The notes beneath the pieces were generated by a model. That model saw only the letters and a list, made by a program, of their open reading frames with translations, was not told the DNA's origin and searched no databases. A program made the translations under genes and the position numbers. From JAHFUI01 sp041485905 (GTDB lineage Bacteria > Acidobacteriota > Vicinamibacteria > Vicinamibacterales > CAVVIG01): a stretch of DNA of 64,000 nt. Shown piece by piece: positions 43,298-51,354 of this stretch. Every line of letters begins with the position of its first letter. The stretch's first letter is position 1. The stretch spans positions 1 to 64,000 of the forward strand of contig JBGPKK010000003.1 of NCBI GenBank assembly GCA_041485905.1, in the 5' to 3' direction.

Positions 43298-46204
43298 TCA
43301 CCCGACCACGGGATCGCCCGGCGGCGATGGCCACAGGCATTTTTCTTCGATGGAAAAGCCATGGGCCGCCGCGAGCTCCCGAATGCGGCGTACTCGGAAC
43401 GGCGAGAGTTTCCCGTACGAACTCGGGCACTCCGAACCCGCGAAACCCAGCAGGATGGTTTCCGCGAGGCAGCCGTACAGCTCCGAACTGGTCATGCGCA
43501 TGGCAGGAACGTTGAGCGTCTGTCCCAGAGGCGCCCACACCCGGCCGCCACGAATAACGACCGCATCCGGCCGTTCGACCGCGACGCGCGGGTGAACATC
43601 CTGTGGGACCGCCACGTCGCAGACGACGAGCGGACCGCGGCCGAGATGTTCCGGAAAAACGATCGGGCGGGGTGAGCTCGTGCACGACGCAATCAGGGTG
43701 CACTCGCGCAGCACGTCGAGCGAGGTCGCGATGCGCAACGGGGCCTTGTCCCCGAGCTCTGCTGACAAACCCTCATACAGGGCTACGCCGAGAGCGCCCG
43801 GTTCACGCAGATCGTCGATCGCCAGGCGCTTGACCGTCTTGGTGTCGGCGATACTTCCGGCGATTCCTGCAAGCCGGCCGCGCCTCATGCGTCTGAACGC
43901 TCGCGCGTAGATGGCATGCGCCACCGGCAGAAGAAACCGTTCGGCCCTGGCTTGGCCAACCAGAACGATGTGGCCGGCCTCATCGGCCGCGATTTCAGCG
44001 AACACGGCGCCGACATTTCCTCCGGCGCCGATGACCGCCATCCTGCCGGCTTGCAGGTCGATCCCGAGGCGGTTGGCGGCCAACCGACAGCCTTCGATGG
44101 CGGCTGCCACGGTCAGACTGTTGCCGCTCGTCACCGTCAGGTCGAGCTCGACGACTTCACGGCAGTTGTCGGTGACGATCGACGTGTGTCCGCCCAGCCC
44201 CACGACGGTACACCCATGGTCGCGAGCCAGCTGGACGCCGTGTTTGACGAGATCGAGCGCCCAGTCGTCTCCGGCGCGCATGCTCAGCACGGCCTGCTGG
44301 GCCGTAAACGGGATACCGACGAACGTGACGTGCACGTGCGCGTTTCGCAATGATCGCATCTCCGCGTGGTCGAGAACGAACGGCTGAAGCGATCCTCGCG
44401 TGCGATCCAGAAAGCGCGCGCAGTCCGAATCGGTGAAGGCGGACAACCCCGATTCCCAGACTCGGAGATCGCACGGTTCCGAGAAATGGACAAGGAAGCC
44501 GACACGAGCGGCGTCGGTGGGTACCGGGCTCGGCCGCGGCTTTGCGGGTGGTGTCGGGAGATCGGCCTCCGACTCTCGCGGGGCCGGGCGATCGCTCAAA
44601 TAGGCGACCAGCTGGCCGACTCTATCCCGCTGAAGCAGCGAGCAGAGGCGTTCCAATGCGACGCCGAGGCGTTCAATCGCCTCGTCGCTCACGAATGCGG
44701 AGGGTTCCACGCGCAGGACGGTGCTCTTCGACAACGTGGGAGCGACACGAATGCGATGCTCCCGCAAGAGATAGCCGCAAGCCACGTAACCGAGCAGGTT
44801 CTGCTCCGACAGCACCTGCAGCAAAGGTGAGGAAGAACCGGTCTGCGGCATGAGCTCCACGCCGATCATCAATCCACGGCCGCGCACCTCACGGACTTGA
44901 TTGGGGAAACGCTCCCGAACTCGCTCGAGTCGTTCGAGCAGTTGCTCTCCCTTCTCTCGACACCGGGCGATCAGGCGGCCGTCCTGCCTGTCCAGGATGT
45001 CCAGCGTGCGTAGCGCAATCATGCTCGAGAAGTCGTCGTCGGCGAATGTGGACGTGTGCAGGTACGCGAATTCGGGCACATGTCGCTCGCGATCGACCAA
45101 GAGAGCCGAGACTTTCGCAAGGCCGCCGCCCAGCGCTTTTGAGAACAGGTAGTAATCGCCGGCAATTCCGAGGCGCTTCGAGGCGAGGAAATCACCGGCC
45201 CGCCCCAGGCCGCTCTGAATCTCGTCGATCACGAGCGGACAGCCGGCGCTGTCCGCTGCCTGCCGGAGCGTGTGGGCGAACTCGGGGCTGAGTTCGTGGA
45301 TTCCGCCTTCGCCCTGAATGGGCTCGACGAAGATGGCGGCGACATTGGTGAAGATCTGTTCCTGCAGCTCCGGCGTACCGTCCTTCGAGACGGCCAGCGT
45401 GTAATACGGCTCGCGCCTGCGCTGCAGTTCCGCGCGTACCGCCTGCGCGTCTCCAAACGGTACGAACACGGTCGCGTCGCCCAGGCGACGCCATGGGCTC
45501 CGGAATTCGAGTCGATGCGTCAGCTTCAGGGCGCCGGTCGATTTCCCATGGAAGCTGCCAGTCACCGCGAAGAAGGTGGGTGGGCGGCCGAGGAGTCGCT
45601 CGATGTTTCGACTGAGCGCTGCGAGGAGCTCGTCGAGCGAGTCGATGCGCTCGGCCAGACGCTGCGACGCGTCCTCAAAGAGATCGGAACCAGTACCGAC
45701 CCGACCCGAGCGAATCCGCAAGCGAAGGCGCTTGCCAGTGTCGACGAAACGCGCCAGCAGGGAATCATTGCGCCTGGACGCTTCCAGCTCAGCGTGTTTG
45801 ATCGCGGCCTCGACCGCTTCGGCTCCGGTGCTGCACAACGTCACGATGTAGGAGCGGCCGGTGGTGCGCTCCACGAACGAGGAGAGTCGCTCGGCGAGCA
45901 GCCCGGCGTGGCCGCGAATGCTGGCCTGTGCATGAAAGGGCCGCTGCTCGGCGAGCACCTGCCCCGCCAATTCGACCAGCTCGGGATGATTGTGGCCGAG
46001 AAGGGAGGCGCCAAAACCACCGACGAAATCGACGACCTCCACCTCACCGCCCGGTCCCTCGTAATAGAGACGATCGCCGACGGCACGATGGTAGTGCACA
46101 TCGAGACCGAAGGCTTCCAGCAGGTGCGCGAGGTGCGGCTTCAGCGATCCGGCGTACGCACGCCTGAATGGATCGTCATGGCGCTGAACGTCCTGCTCGC
46201 TCAT
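43298..46204 (-). CDS. Class III aminotransferase fused to an acyl-ACP-reductase-like domain
   Basis: A 968-residue bifunctional protein. Residues 1-530 are a PLP class III aminotransferase: CSTGAEAVEAAIKHAE, VIDEIQSGLGRAGDF and the PLP Lys K356 in FSKALGGG. An insert lies near 145-205. After a Pro-rich linker (about 540-562), residues 565-968 resemble cyanobacterial acyl-ACP reductases: GLGGHTSIV, TSGNSLTVA, the Rossmann GAGGNVG (726-732) and the tail AETILLGFAG...RELAAAHGF. The reductase would turn an acyl thioester into an aldehyde and the transaminase would make the amine. The Cys that is acylated in AAR appears displaced. It overlaps the ACP gene by 1 bp (TGATG). Confidence 0.9.
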   Translation of the reverse strand: MSEQDVQRHDDPFRRAYAGSLKPHLAHLLEAFGLDVHYHRAVGDRLYYEGPGGEVEVVDFVGGFGASLLGHNHPELVELAGQVLAEQRPFHAQASIRGHAGLLAERLSSFVERTTGRSYIVTLCSTGAEAVEAAIKHAELEASRRNDSLLARFVDTGKRLRLRIRSGRVGTGSDLFEDASQRLAERIDSLDELLAALSRNIERLLGRPPTFFAVTGSFHGKSTGALKLTHRLEFRSPWRRLGDATVFVPFGDAQAVRAELQRRREPYYTLAVSKDGTPELQEQIFTNVAAIFVEPIQGEGGIHELSPEFAHTLRQAADSAGCPLVIDEIQSGLGRAGDFLASKRLGIAGDYYLFSKALGGGLAKVSALLVDRERHVPEFAYLHTSTFADDDFSSMIALRTLDILDRQDGRLIARCREKGEQLLERLERVRERFPNQVREVRGRGLMIGVELMPQTGSSSPLLQVLSEQNLLGYVACGYLLREHRIRVAPTLSKSTVLRVEPSAFVSDEAIERLGVALERLCSLLQRDRVGQLVAYLSDRPAPRESEADLPTPPAKPRPSPVPTDAARVGFLVHFSEPCDLRVWESGLSAFTDSDCARFLDRTRGSLQPFVLDHAEMRSLRNAHVHVTFVGIPFTAQQAVLSMRAGDDWALDLVKHGVQLARDHGCTVVGLGGHTSIVTDNCREVVELDLTVTSGNSLTVAAAIEGCRLAANRLGIDLQAGRMAVIGAGGNVGAVFAEIAADEAGHIVLVGQARAERFLLPVAHAIYARAFRRMRRGRLAGIAGSIADTKTVKRLAIDDLREPGALGVALYEGLSAELGDKAPLRIATSLDVLRECTLIASCTSSPRPIVFPEHLGRGPLVVCDVAVPQDVHPRVAVERPDAVVIRGGRVWAPLGQTLNVPAMRMTSSELYGCLAETILLGFAGSECPSSYGKLSPFRVRRIRELAAAHGFSIEEKCLWPSPPGDPVVG

Positions 46205-46494
46205 CAGTCTCGCGGGGCCCTCTGAGGCGCGTCCTTCTCATCACGGGTCTGTCGCCGAAGCCGCTCGACGTACGCGGCCAATTCTCCAACCGTACGCACG
46301 CCATCCAGCTCCTCGAGGTTGAATCGGACGGCGAACTGCTCCTCGATTGTCAGCATCAGGTCCATGATGCGAACCGAATCGATGCCGTAGCCGCGCAGCC
46401 GTGCTTGGGGGACGACGAGCTCGGGCAAAACGGCGCAAGACTCCGCTATCAGGTGTCGAAGCCGCTCGATCGTTTCAATGCCGTTCTCGCTCAT
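46204..46494 (-). CDS. Acyl carrier protein
   Basis: A 96-residue stand-alone ACP. The phosphopantetheine Ser is S40 in YGIDSVRIMDL. Four-helix ACP spacing follows, with a charged C-terminal tail. ATG 46494 was chosen; it overlaps the end of the SDR gene (ATGA), and its stop overlaps the start of the transaminase-reductase gene. Placed between those genes, it is the likely acyl donor for the reductase domain. Confidence 0.92.
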   Translation of the reverse strand: MSENGIETIERLRHLIAESCAVLPELVVPQARLRGYGIDSVRIMDLMLTIEEQFAVRFNLEELDGVRTVGELAAYVERLRRQTRDEKDAPQRAPRD

Positions 46495-47369
46495 CGGTTC
46501 GTACTCGAAGCTCGATCCGATCGCTGGGTATCCTGCGGGGAGCCGTCCGACGCGGTCGTCGCGCCGTAGAACGACAGGAGAAGGCGCTCGCAGATTGACC
46601 ATGGTAGCGTGCGTTTGAGCAACGCCGAAACCCGCTGGCTCGGATGACCCACGGTGTAGCGAAGGCGAGTCCGCCGGGCCCGCACAATCCTGGCGACGAG
46701 GGTGGCAACCTCCGTGGGTGGAACGCCTTTGGATTCCTCCTTCTGGACCACGGCAAACGCACGGCTGAACGTGTTGCTGTACGGCGAGCCGTCGCGTGAC
46801 GCCAGCGCAAACACGCGGTTGCTGGTGATCGCCGTCCGAACGTCACCCGGCTCGATCAAGACGACTCGGATTCCGAACGGCCGCGTCTCGAGGCGCAGGC
46901 TCTCGCTGAGCCCTTCGAGCGCAAACTTGCTTGCGCAATACAGCCCCTGAAAAGGCAGCCCGAAGAGGCCCGCAAGCGAGCTGATATTGACGATGAGACC
47001 CGAGCGCTGCCGGCGCATCGACGGCAGGACCGCCCGGCACACCCGCAGGACGCCGAACAGATTCGCTTCGAACTGATGCCGAGCCTCTTCGACTGAGGTG
47101 TCTTCGACGGAGCCACCGAGGCCGTAGCCCGCGCTGTTGATCACACAATCGATGCGCCCATGCTGTCGCAACAGACCTGCCACCCCGCGACCGACTGAGT
47201 TGTCGTCGGTCACGTCCATCACGAGAGGTTCGAAAGAGTGTGGGCGGAAACTCGCCTGTCGGCTGGTCCCGTACACGCGGAATCCCAAAACGGCAAGTTG
47301 TTCGGCGCACGCCTGCCCTATCCCGGATGAAGCGCCCGTGACCAGCGCGATGGAGGGTTCAGCCGCCAT
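46491..47369 (-). CDS. Short-chain dehydrogenase/reductase
   Basis: A 292-residue classical SDR. The cofactor motif TGASSGIG (11-18), NSAG (78-81), catalytic S130/S131, Y144 and K148 in YCASK, and EPGDVRT are all present. The closest functional types are keto-lipid reductases such as 3-ketodihydrosphingosine reductase or 17-beta-HSD-like enzymes. Directly downstream of an alpha-oxoamine synthase, it could reduce the amino-ketone product to an amino alcohol. It overlaps both neighbours, so the operon is tightly coupled. ATG 47372, one codon earlier, is equally possible. Confidence 0.92.
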   Translation of the reverse strand: MAAEPSIALVTGASSGIGQACAEQLAVLGFRVYGTSRQASFRPHSFEPLVMDVTDDNSVGRGVAGLLRQHGRIDCVINSAGYGLGGSVEDTSVEEARHQFEANLFGVLRVCRAVLPSMRRQRSGLIVNISSLAGLFGLPFQGLYCASKFALEGLSESLRLETRPFGIRVVLIEPGDVRTAITSNRVFALASRDGSPYSNTFSRAFAVVQKEESKGVPPTEVATLVARIVRARRTRLRYTVGHPSQRVSALLKRTLPWSICERLLLSFYGATTASDGSPQDTQRSDRASSTNR

Positions 47370-48615
47370 CATGCACCAGATCGGAGCCCATCTCGCGAAG
47401 GACCTCGATTGCGCGGTCCGCGATGAAATGGATGTCCTGTTCAGTGAGATCGGCGTATACCGAAAACCGCGCAAGGGTGATGCCCTTGGGGATGGCTGGA
47501 AACACGAACACGGAGGTGAGTATCCGATGCTCCCTCATGGCTTCGTAGAAGCGGCACGCCTGCTCATCCCGAAAGAAGATGGAGATGATCTGGCTCGCGC
47601 TGCCGGCAGTTCCGATGCCCTGCTGATGCAAACGAGACCTGAGCAGTTCAGCCATCGCGAGGCAATGCCGCGCTCGCTCCGGCTCGCGGATGACGATCTC
47701 CAGCGCCTTCATGTGCCCCGCCGCGAGCACGGCGGAAGTGGCTGAGCTGAAGAGGACCGGTCGCATACAGGTGCAGAGACTGCGAATCATCTCTTTGCTG
47801 CTTGCGACGAACCCTCCGTGTCCCCCCAAGGCCTTGCTCAGGCTGACGGTTCGAAAATGCACTCGGTCGGCCAGGCCAAGCTCGACGGCAAGTCCTCCTC
47901 CCTTCTCGCCGAACATCCCAAAGGAATGTGCCTCGTCGAGGATCAGCGTGCAGTCGTATTGCTCGCAGATTTCCACGTAGCGGAGGAGGTCGGGGAGCAC
48001 GCCGTCGGTGCTGTACAGCGCGTCGATGCACACCAGGCCTGGTCCATGGATACCGACGCGTTTTTCGAGATGGTCCGGGTCGTTGTGCTTGACGACCACC
48101 CGGCGACCTCGCGAGAGGCGAATCCCGTCACTCATGGACGCGTGGGCGTCCACGTCGATGTAGATCGGCAGGTCCGGCGGAGCGACAGCTTCGATCAGGC
48201 CGACATTGGCGGTCCAGCCGGCCGTCGTCAGCACGACGTCGCCGGCCTGCGTCGACTCACGAAGAAGCGCAACGAAACGCTGGTGCTCCTCGGAGGCGCC
48301 GCCAAAGACCGACGAAGAAAACGACTCGATGCGGGGGCGGCTGTTCGCCTCGCGACGCGCGCGCACGACGTCGGGGTGATTGGCCAGGCGAAGGTAGTCG
48401 TTCTGATGCAGCGACAGGAACGCCGTAATGTCAGAGGGCTGGTCAAAAGGAAACGGCCGGAGACTGTCGATGAACTGCCGGTGTTCCTCGAGGTGGCCCG
48501 AAAGCCACGCCGGATACCGCGGGGACCCGGTCTGAGCCCCCGGGACCTCATCCGGCTGACAGGTGACGTTCAACGGGCCTTCGGAGGGCGGTGACGAGGG
48601 CGGTCGCGAGCTCAT
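47359..48615 (-). CDS. Alpha-oxoamine synthase (AONS/CqsA/serine palmitoyltransferase-like)
   Basis: A 418-residue PLP enzyme that condenses an acyl thioester with an amino acid, releasing CO2. Landmarks: LSLHQNDYLRLANHP, SSSVFGGASEEHQRF, DAHASMSDG with the PLP-stacking His, LILDEAHSFGMFGEKGGG, and the PLP Lys K261 in TVSLSKALGGHGG. The substrate could be Ala, Gly, Ser or another amino acid with acyl-ACP. The adjacent ACP gene is typical of bacterial serine palmitoyltransferase loci, and no other biotin genes are present, so BioF is unlikely. ATG 48615 was chosen over an upstream TTG. Confidence 0.93.
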   Translation of the reverse strand: MSSRPPSSPPSEGPLNVTCQPDEVPGAQTGSPRYPAWLSGHLEEHRQFIDSLRPFPFDQPSDITAFLSLHQNDYLRLANHPDVVRARREANSRPRIESFSSSVFGGASEEHQRFVALLRESTQAGDVVLTTAGWTANVGLIEAVAPPDLPIYIDVDAHASMSDGIRLSRGRRVVVKHNDPDHLEKRVGIHGPGLVCIDALYSTDGVLPDLLRYVEICEQYDCTLILDEAHSFGMFGEKGGGLAVELGLADRVHFRTVSLSKALGGHGGFVASSKEMIRSLCTCMRPVLFSSATSAVLAAGHMKALEIVIREPERARHCLAMAELLRSRLHQQGIGTAGSASQIISIFFRDEQACRFYEAMREHRILTSVFVFPAIPKGITLARFSVYADLTEQDIHFIADRAIEVLREMGSDLVHDGG

Positions 48616-48690
48616 GGCCTCGGATCTGGACAACGGCGGGAGTCGCCGATCGCCGAGCTGATAATACAGGGCGCCCCCCCTTTTGCGAAA

Positions 48691-48954
48691 TCAGCGCACC
48701 GGGCTGCGGTTCGATGTGGTCTGAATGAGGGTGATCACGTGGCCGACCGTTCTTGCGGTGGCCAGCGCATCTTCTGCGAACGTGCGGCCGAGCCTGTCTT
48801 CGATATTTCCGAGCATTTCCATGATGCGGATGGAGTCGACCCCGAGGTCTTTGATTTCCGTGTCGGGATTGAGCCGCGCGAAGCGAGCGGCCTTGTCCGG
48901 AGCCACTTCACAGAGCGCATCCCGAATCAGATTCAGGGCGTCGTCGTCGTCCAT
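48691..48954 (-). CDS. Acyl carrier protein adjacent to alpha-oxoamine synthase
   Basis: An 87-residue ACP with phosphopantetheine Ser S41 in LGVDSIRIMEML. AGGAG lies at ideal spacing before the ATG. It differs clearly in sequence from the ACP at 46.2-46.5 kb. In bacterial sphingolipid loci a dedicated ACP delivers the acyl chain to serine palmitoyltransferase; its position 75 bp upstream of the AONS gene suggests the same. It would be loaded by the FAAL or by fatty acid synthase. Confidence 0.93.
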   Translation of the reverse strand: MDDDDALNLIRDALCEVAPDKAARFARLNPDTEIKDLGVDSIRIMEMLGNIEDRLGRTFAEDALATARTVGHVITLIQTTSNRSPVR

Positions 48955-48973
48955 AGGTGCTCCTGGCCTTCAT

Positions 48974-51115
48974 TCAGGCAGCGGCGGCGATGCGTTGTGC
49001 TGCGTACCGCGCCAGCGCCATGACGGTCAGGGCAATGTTCACCGTGATCGGAGACGGAATGACGCTGGCGTCGCAGATCCACAGGTTCTGGACGCCAAAC
49101 ACCTTCATATTGTGATCGACGACGCCGTCGTGCGGCTTCAGGGCCATCGCGTTTCCGCCCTGCATGTGCGCCGACATCACGCTGATGAAGTCGCTCTGGT
49201 CGATGCCGGCAAAGTAGTCGTCGATATCCTCCACGCGCCTCACGACCCCGGCATTGAACCTGCTGATGAAGACTTCCTCGGCACCCATCTTGAACATCGC
49301 GTGTGCGGTGATCTTCATGCCTTTTGCGAGGCGTCGCCAGTCTTCATCAATCAGTTTGAAGTCAATCACGAAGCCGCTGTCACCAAGGACACCGCGCCTG
49401 ATCTCTCCATAAGCCAGCGACGCGAAGACCGGTGTGGCGGTGATCATGTTGGAGATCCGGCGCAGCCTGCGTTGGAACTCCGGTCCCCAGGCCGGCAGAC
49501 CGAGGGCGACGAGCCCGGGAGGCGCAAACGCGGTCTCGATGATCATCCGCTCCTCGGGCACTTCCACGGCATAGGCGACCTGCTGGGCAAGGAAGGCATC
49601 CTGCCGTTCCGGGAACACCCCGATCACCGGCGAACCCACATTGACACTGAACCGCCTGCCGACCGTGCGGACACCGGGCACGGCGCCCAGAAATCCGCTG
49701 CGCCAGAGCAACTTGGTGGACGCATACGCTCCCGCCGCGAGAATAAAGCGGTCGGCCTCGATCCGGACCGAACCGCTGCCCTCACCGACATGAATCGCCC
49801 GGACCTCGAGGTCCGAGTTCGCGGGTCCCCCAGGCGCGAACTCGATCTTGGTCACCCTCGCGTCAGGAACCAGCAGACCGCCATTCCGCACAAATTCGGG
49901 GATAAATGTGACCAGCACCGACTGTTTCGCATCGTACTGGCAGCCCAGGTTGCAACGGCCGCATCCGATGCAATTCAGGGAGTTGGTTGACACTGTGATC
50001 GGCTCGAGCACCCGAGCGTACGCGGTGGCGGGGCCCACTCCCCCCGCGACCAGCTTCGCAAAGCCGTCCCGTACCGTGCGTGCCCCCTTCGAGATGACCC
50101 GTTCCTCCATGGGAGTCACGTGCAGGAGCTCGGTGAGCACGTCGAACTGCCTGTTGAAATCGGCGTAGTCGAGTCTGATGCCAAGATTCTCCCAGCGGCG
50201 TTTCAGATCGTCCCACCAGAAACCCGCCGGCCTCAACGCGACCGCGTTGTTGACGACGGTGGAGCCGCCCACGCATCGGCCCTGCTGAAACATGAACTGC
50301 TGGTCCTTCGACAACGTGATGCCCGCATTCATGTACAGCTGCGAGAGGGATTCCAACGCCGAGGTCTTGAACTCGTCGTTCGTCACCAGCGGGCCGACTT
50401 CGAGCAGGATCACTCGAGCCTTGGGGTTCTCTTCCTGGATCGTCCGCGCCGCCACCGCGCCTCCGGCTCCTGAGCCGATGACGCAGTAGGTAAGCGACCC
50501 GGAGGGCCTGACGGCAACCTCTTGAGGCGACTTCCGGCGCTCGTGCAGCAGCTTCGACGATTCGGTGCGAGGCGGGTTGCTTAATTCCGGTCCGGAGGGC
50601 GGATTCCACGCGCGCTGCACGACAGGCACATATTCCATCGCGCGCCACAGCCGATCGTCGTCGAGGTAAGCGCTCACCAGCGTGAACTTGAACACGTCAA
50701 GAGTGGCGATGGTCTTGACCGTATCGTCTTCTTGTTCGGGAGCATCTCGGATGAGCATCTGATACATCTGCTCGATCCATGCCGCACGTTTCTCCCGACT
50801 CGACGCGAGAAAATGTCCGTGCCCGAGGAAGCTCTTGAATCCGTACCAGACTTTCACCGCGGCGTGCGCCACACTCGACTTGGGCCACCTCGGAGGCTCA
50901 TAAAGGGGGAGCAGGGCCAGGGTGCCGATAAACTGCAGGAAGACCGGGGTGTTCACGCCAGCCAGAAAGCCATCGAGCTTGTTGACGATGGCGCTGCCAT
51001 CGACTTTAAAGGGGCCGTCTCCATAGCCGAGTATCGATTCGGCGAAAGCGGCGACGAACGGCTTGTTCGCTTTCCAATAGGCCCATGCCAACAGCCTCGT
51101 CAGTTTCTTCAGCAC
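48974..51115 (-). CDS. GMC-family oxidoreductase (long-chain alcohol oxidase-like)
   Basis: A 713-residue flavoprotein. The FAD motif is VIGSGAGGAVAA (212-223), preceded by a helical N-terminal domain of about 200 residues like that of long-chain fatty alcohol oxidases. A Cys cluster C382, C385, C388, C392 sits in CIGCGRCNLGCQYDAK. The C-terminal GMC signature is CDASVIPSPITVNIALTVMALA. It probably oxidises a long-chain alcohol to an aldehyde or acid. It is the first gene of the minus-strand operon, 19 bp before the ACP gene. Confidence 0.92.
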   Translation of the reverse strand: MLKKLTRLLAWAYWKANKPFVAAFAESILGYGDGPFKVDGSAIVNKLDGFLAGVNTPVFLQFIGTLALLPLYEPPRWPKSSVAHAAVKVWYGFKSFLGHGHFLASSREKRAAWIEQMYQMLIRDAPEQEDDTVKTIATLDVFKFTLVSAYLDDDRLWRAMEYVPVVQRAWNPPSGPELSNPPRTESSKLLHERRKSPQEVAVRPSGSLTYCVIGSGAGGAVAARTIQEENPKARVILLEVGPLVTNDEFKTSALESLSQLYMNAGITLSKDQQFMFQQGRCVGGSTVVNNAVALRPAGFWWDDLKRRWENLGIRLDYADFNRQFDVLTELLHVTPMEERVISKGARTVRDGFAKLVAGGVGPATAYARVLEPITVSTNSLNCIGCGRCNLGCQYDAKQSVLVTFIPEFVRNGGLLVPDARVTKIEFAPGGPANSDLEVRAIHVGEGSGSVRIEADRFILAAGAYASTKLLWRSGFLGAVPGVRTVGRRFSVNVGSPVIGVFPERQDAFLAQQVAYAVEVPEERMIIETAFAPPGLVALGLPAWGPEFQRRLRRISNMITATPVFASLAYGEIRRGVLGDSGFVIDFKLIDEDWRRLAKGMKITAHAMFKMGAEEVFISRFNAGVVRRVEDIDDYFAGIDQSDFISVMSAHMQGGNAMALKPHDGVVDHNMKVFGVQNLWICDASVIPSPITVNIALTVMALARYAAQRIAAAA

Positions 51116-51233
51116 GGGACACTCTCCGACAGGTCAGATTGGTTGGGCACGATGTCACCGGCTCACAGTGGCGGCTGAGTCGATTGCAGAGGCGCCGGCA
51201 GGCGCGTCGGGGGACCGCGCGACGTCGGCCAGG

Positions 51234-51242
51234 ATAATAGCA
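51234..51242 (-). promoter_or_regulatory. Extended -10 promoter candidate for the GMC-ACP-AONS operon
   Basis: On the minus strand TGC-TATTAT (51234-51242) matches the extended -10 seen for the efflux operon. Transcription would start near 51227, giving a leader of about 110 bases before the GMC gene. No clear -35 is present, as is usual for extended -10 promoters. Confidence 0.4.
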
Positions 51243-51354
51243 CACGGTTGGACGGCTTCCGCAGCTCGTGGCGAACGATTCCGTGACGCGTCCGATCCGC
51301 GACGTCCTCGTCCACCGAGCCTACCTATGGATTAGCGGCCGGCGGCCGTTCGTT

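Noticed and set aside
47359..48615. Biotin synthesis gene bioF (8-amino-7-oxononanoate synthase)
   Set aside because: It is the same superfamily, but no bioA, bioB, bioC or bioD lies nearby and the context is ACP, SDR and lipid enzymes; a lipid alpha-oxoamine synthase fits better.
34425..51115. A tambjamine or prodigiosin cluster
   Set aside because: The FAAL/ACP/ACAD/transaminase-reductase set is similar to the alkylamine branch, but no pyrrole or bipyrrole genes are present.
12613..51115. PKS or NRPS assembly line
   Set aside because: No ketosynthase, acyltransferase, condensation or multi-domain adenylation module was found; carrier proteins are stand-alone.
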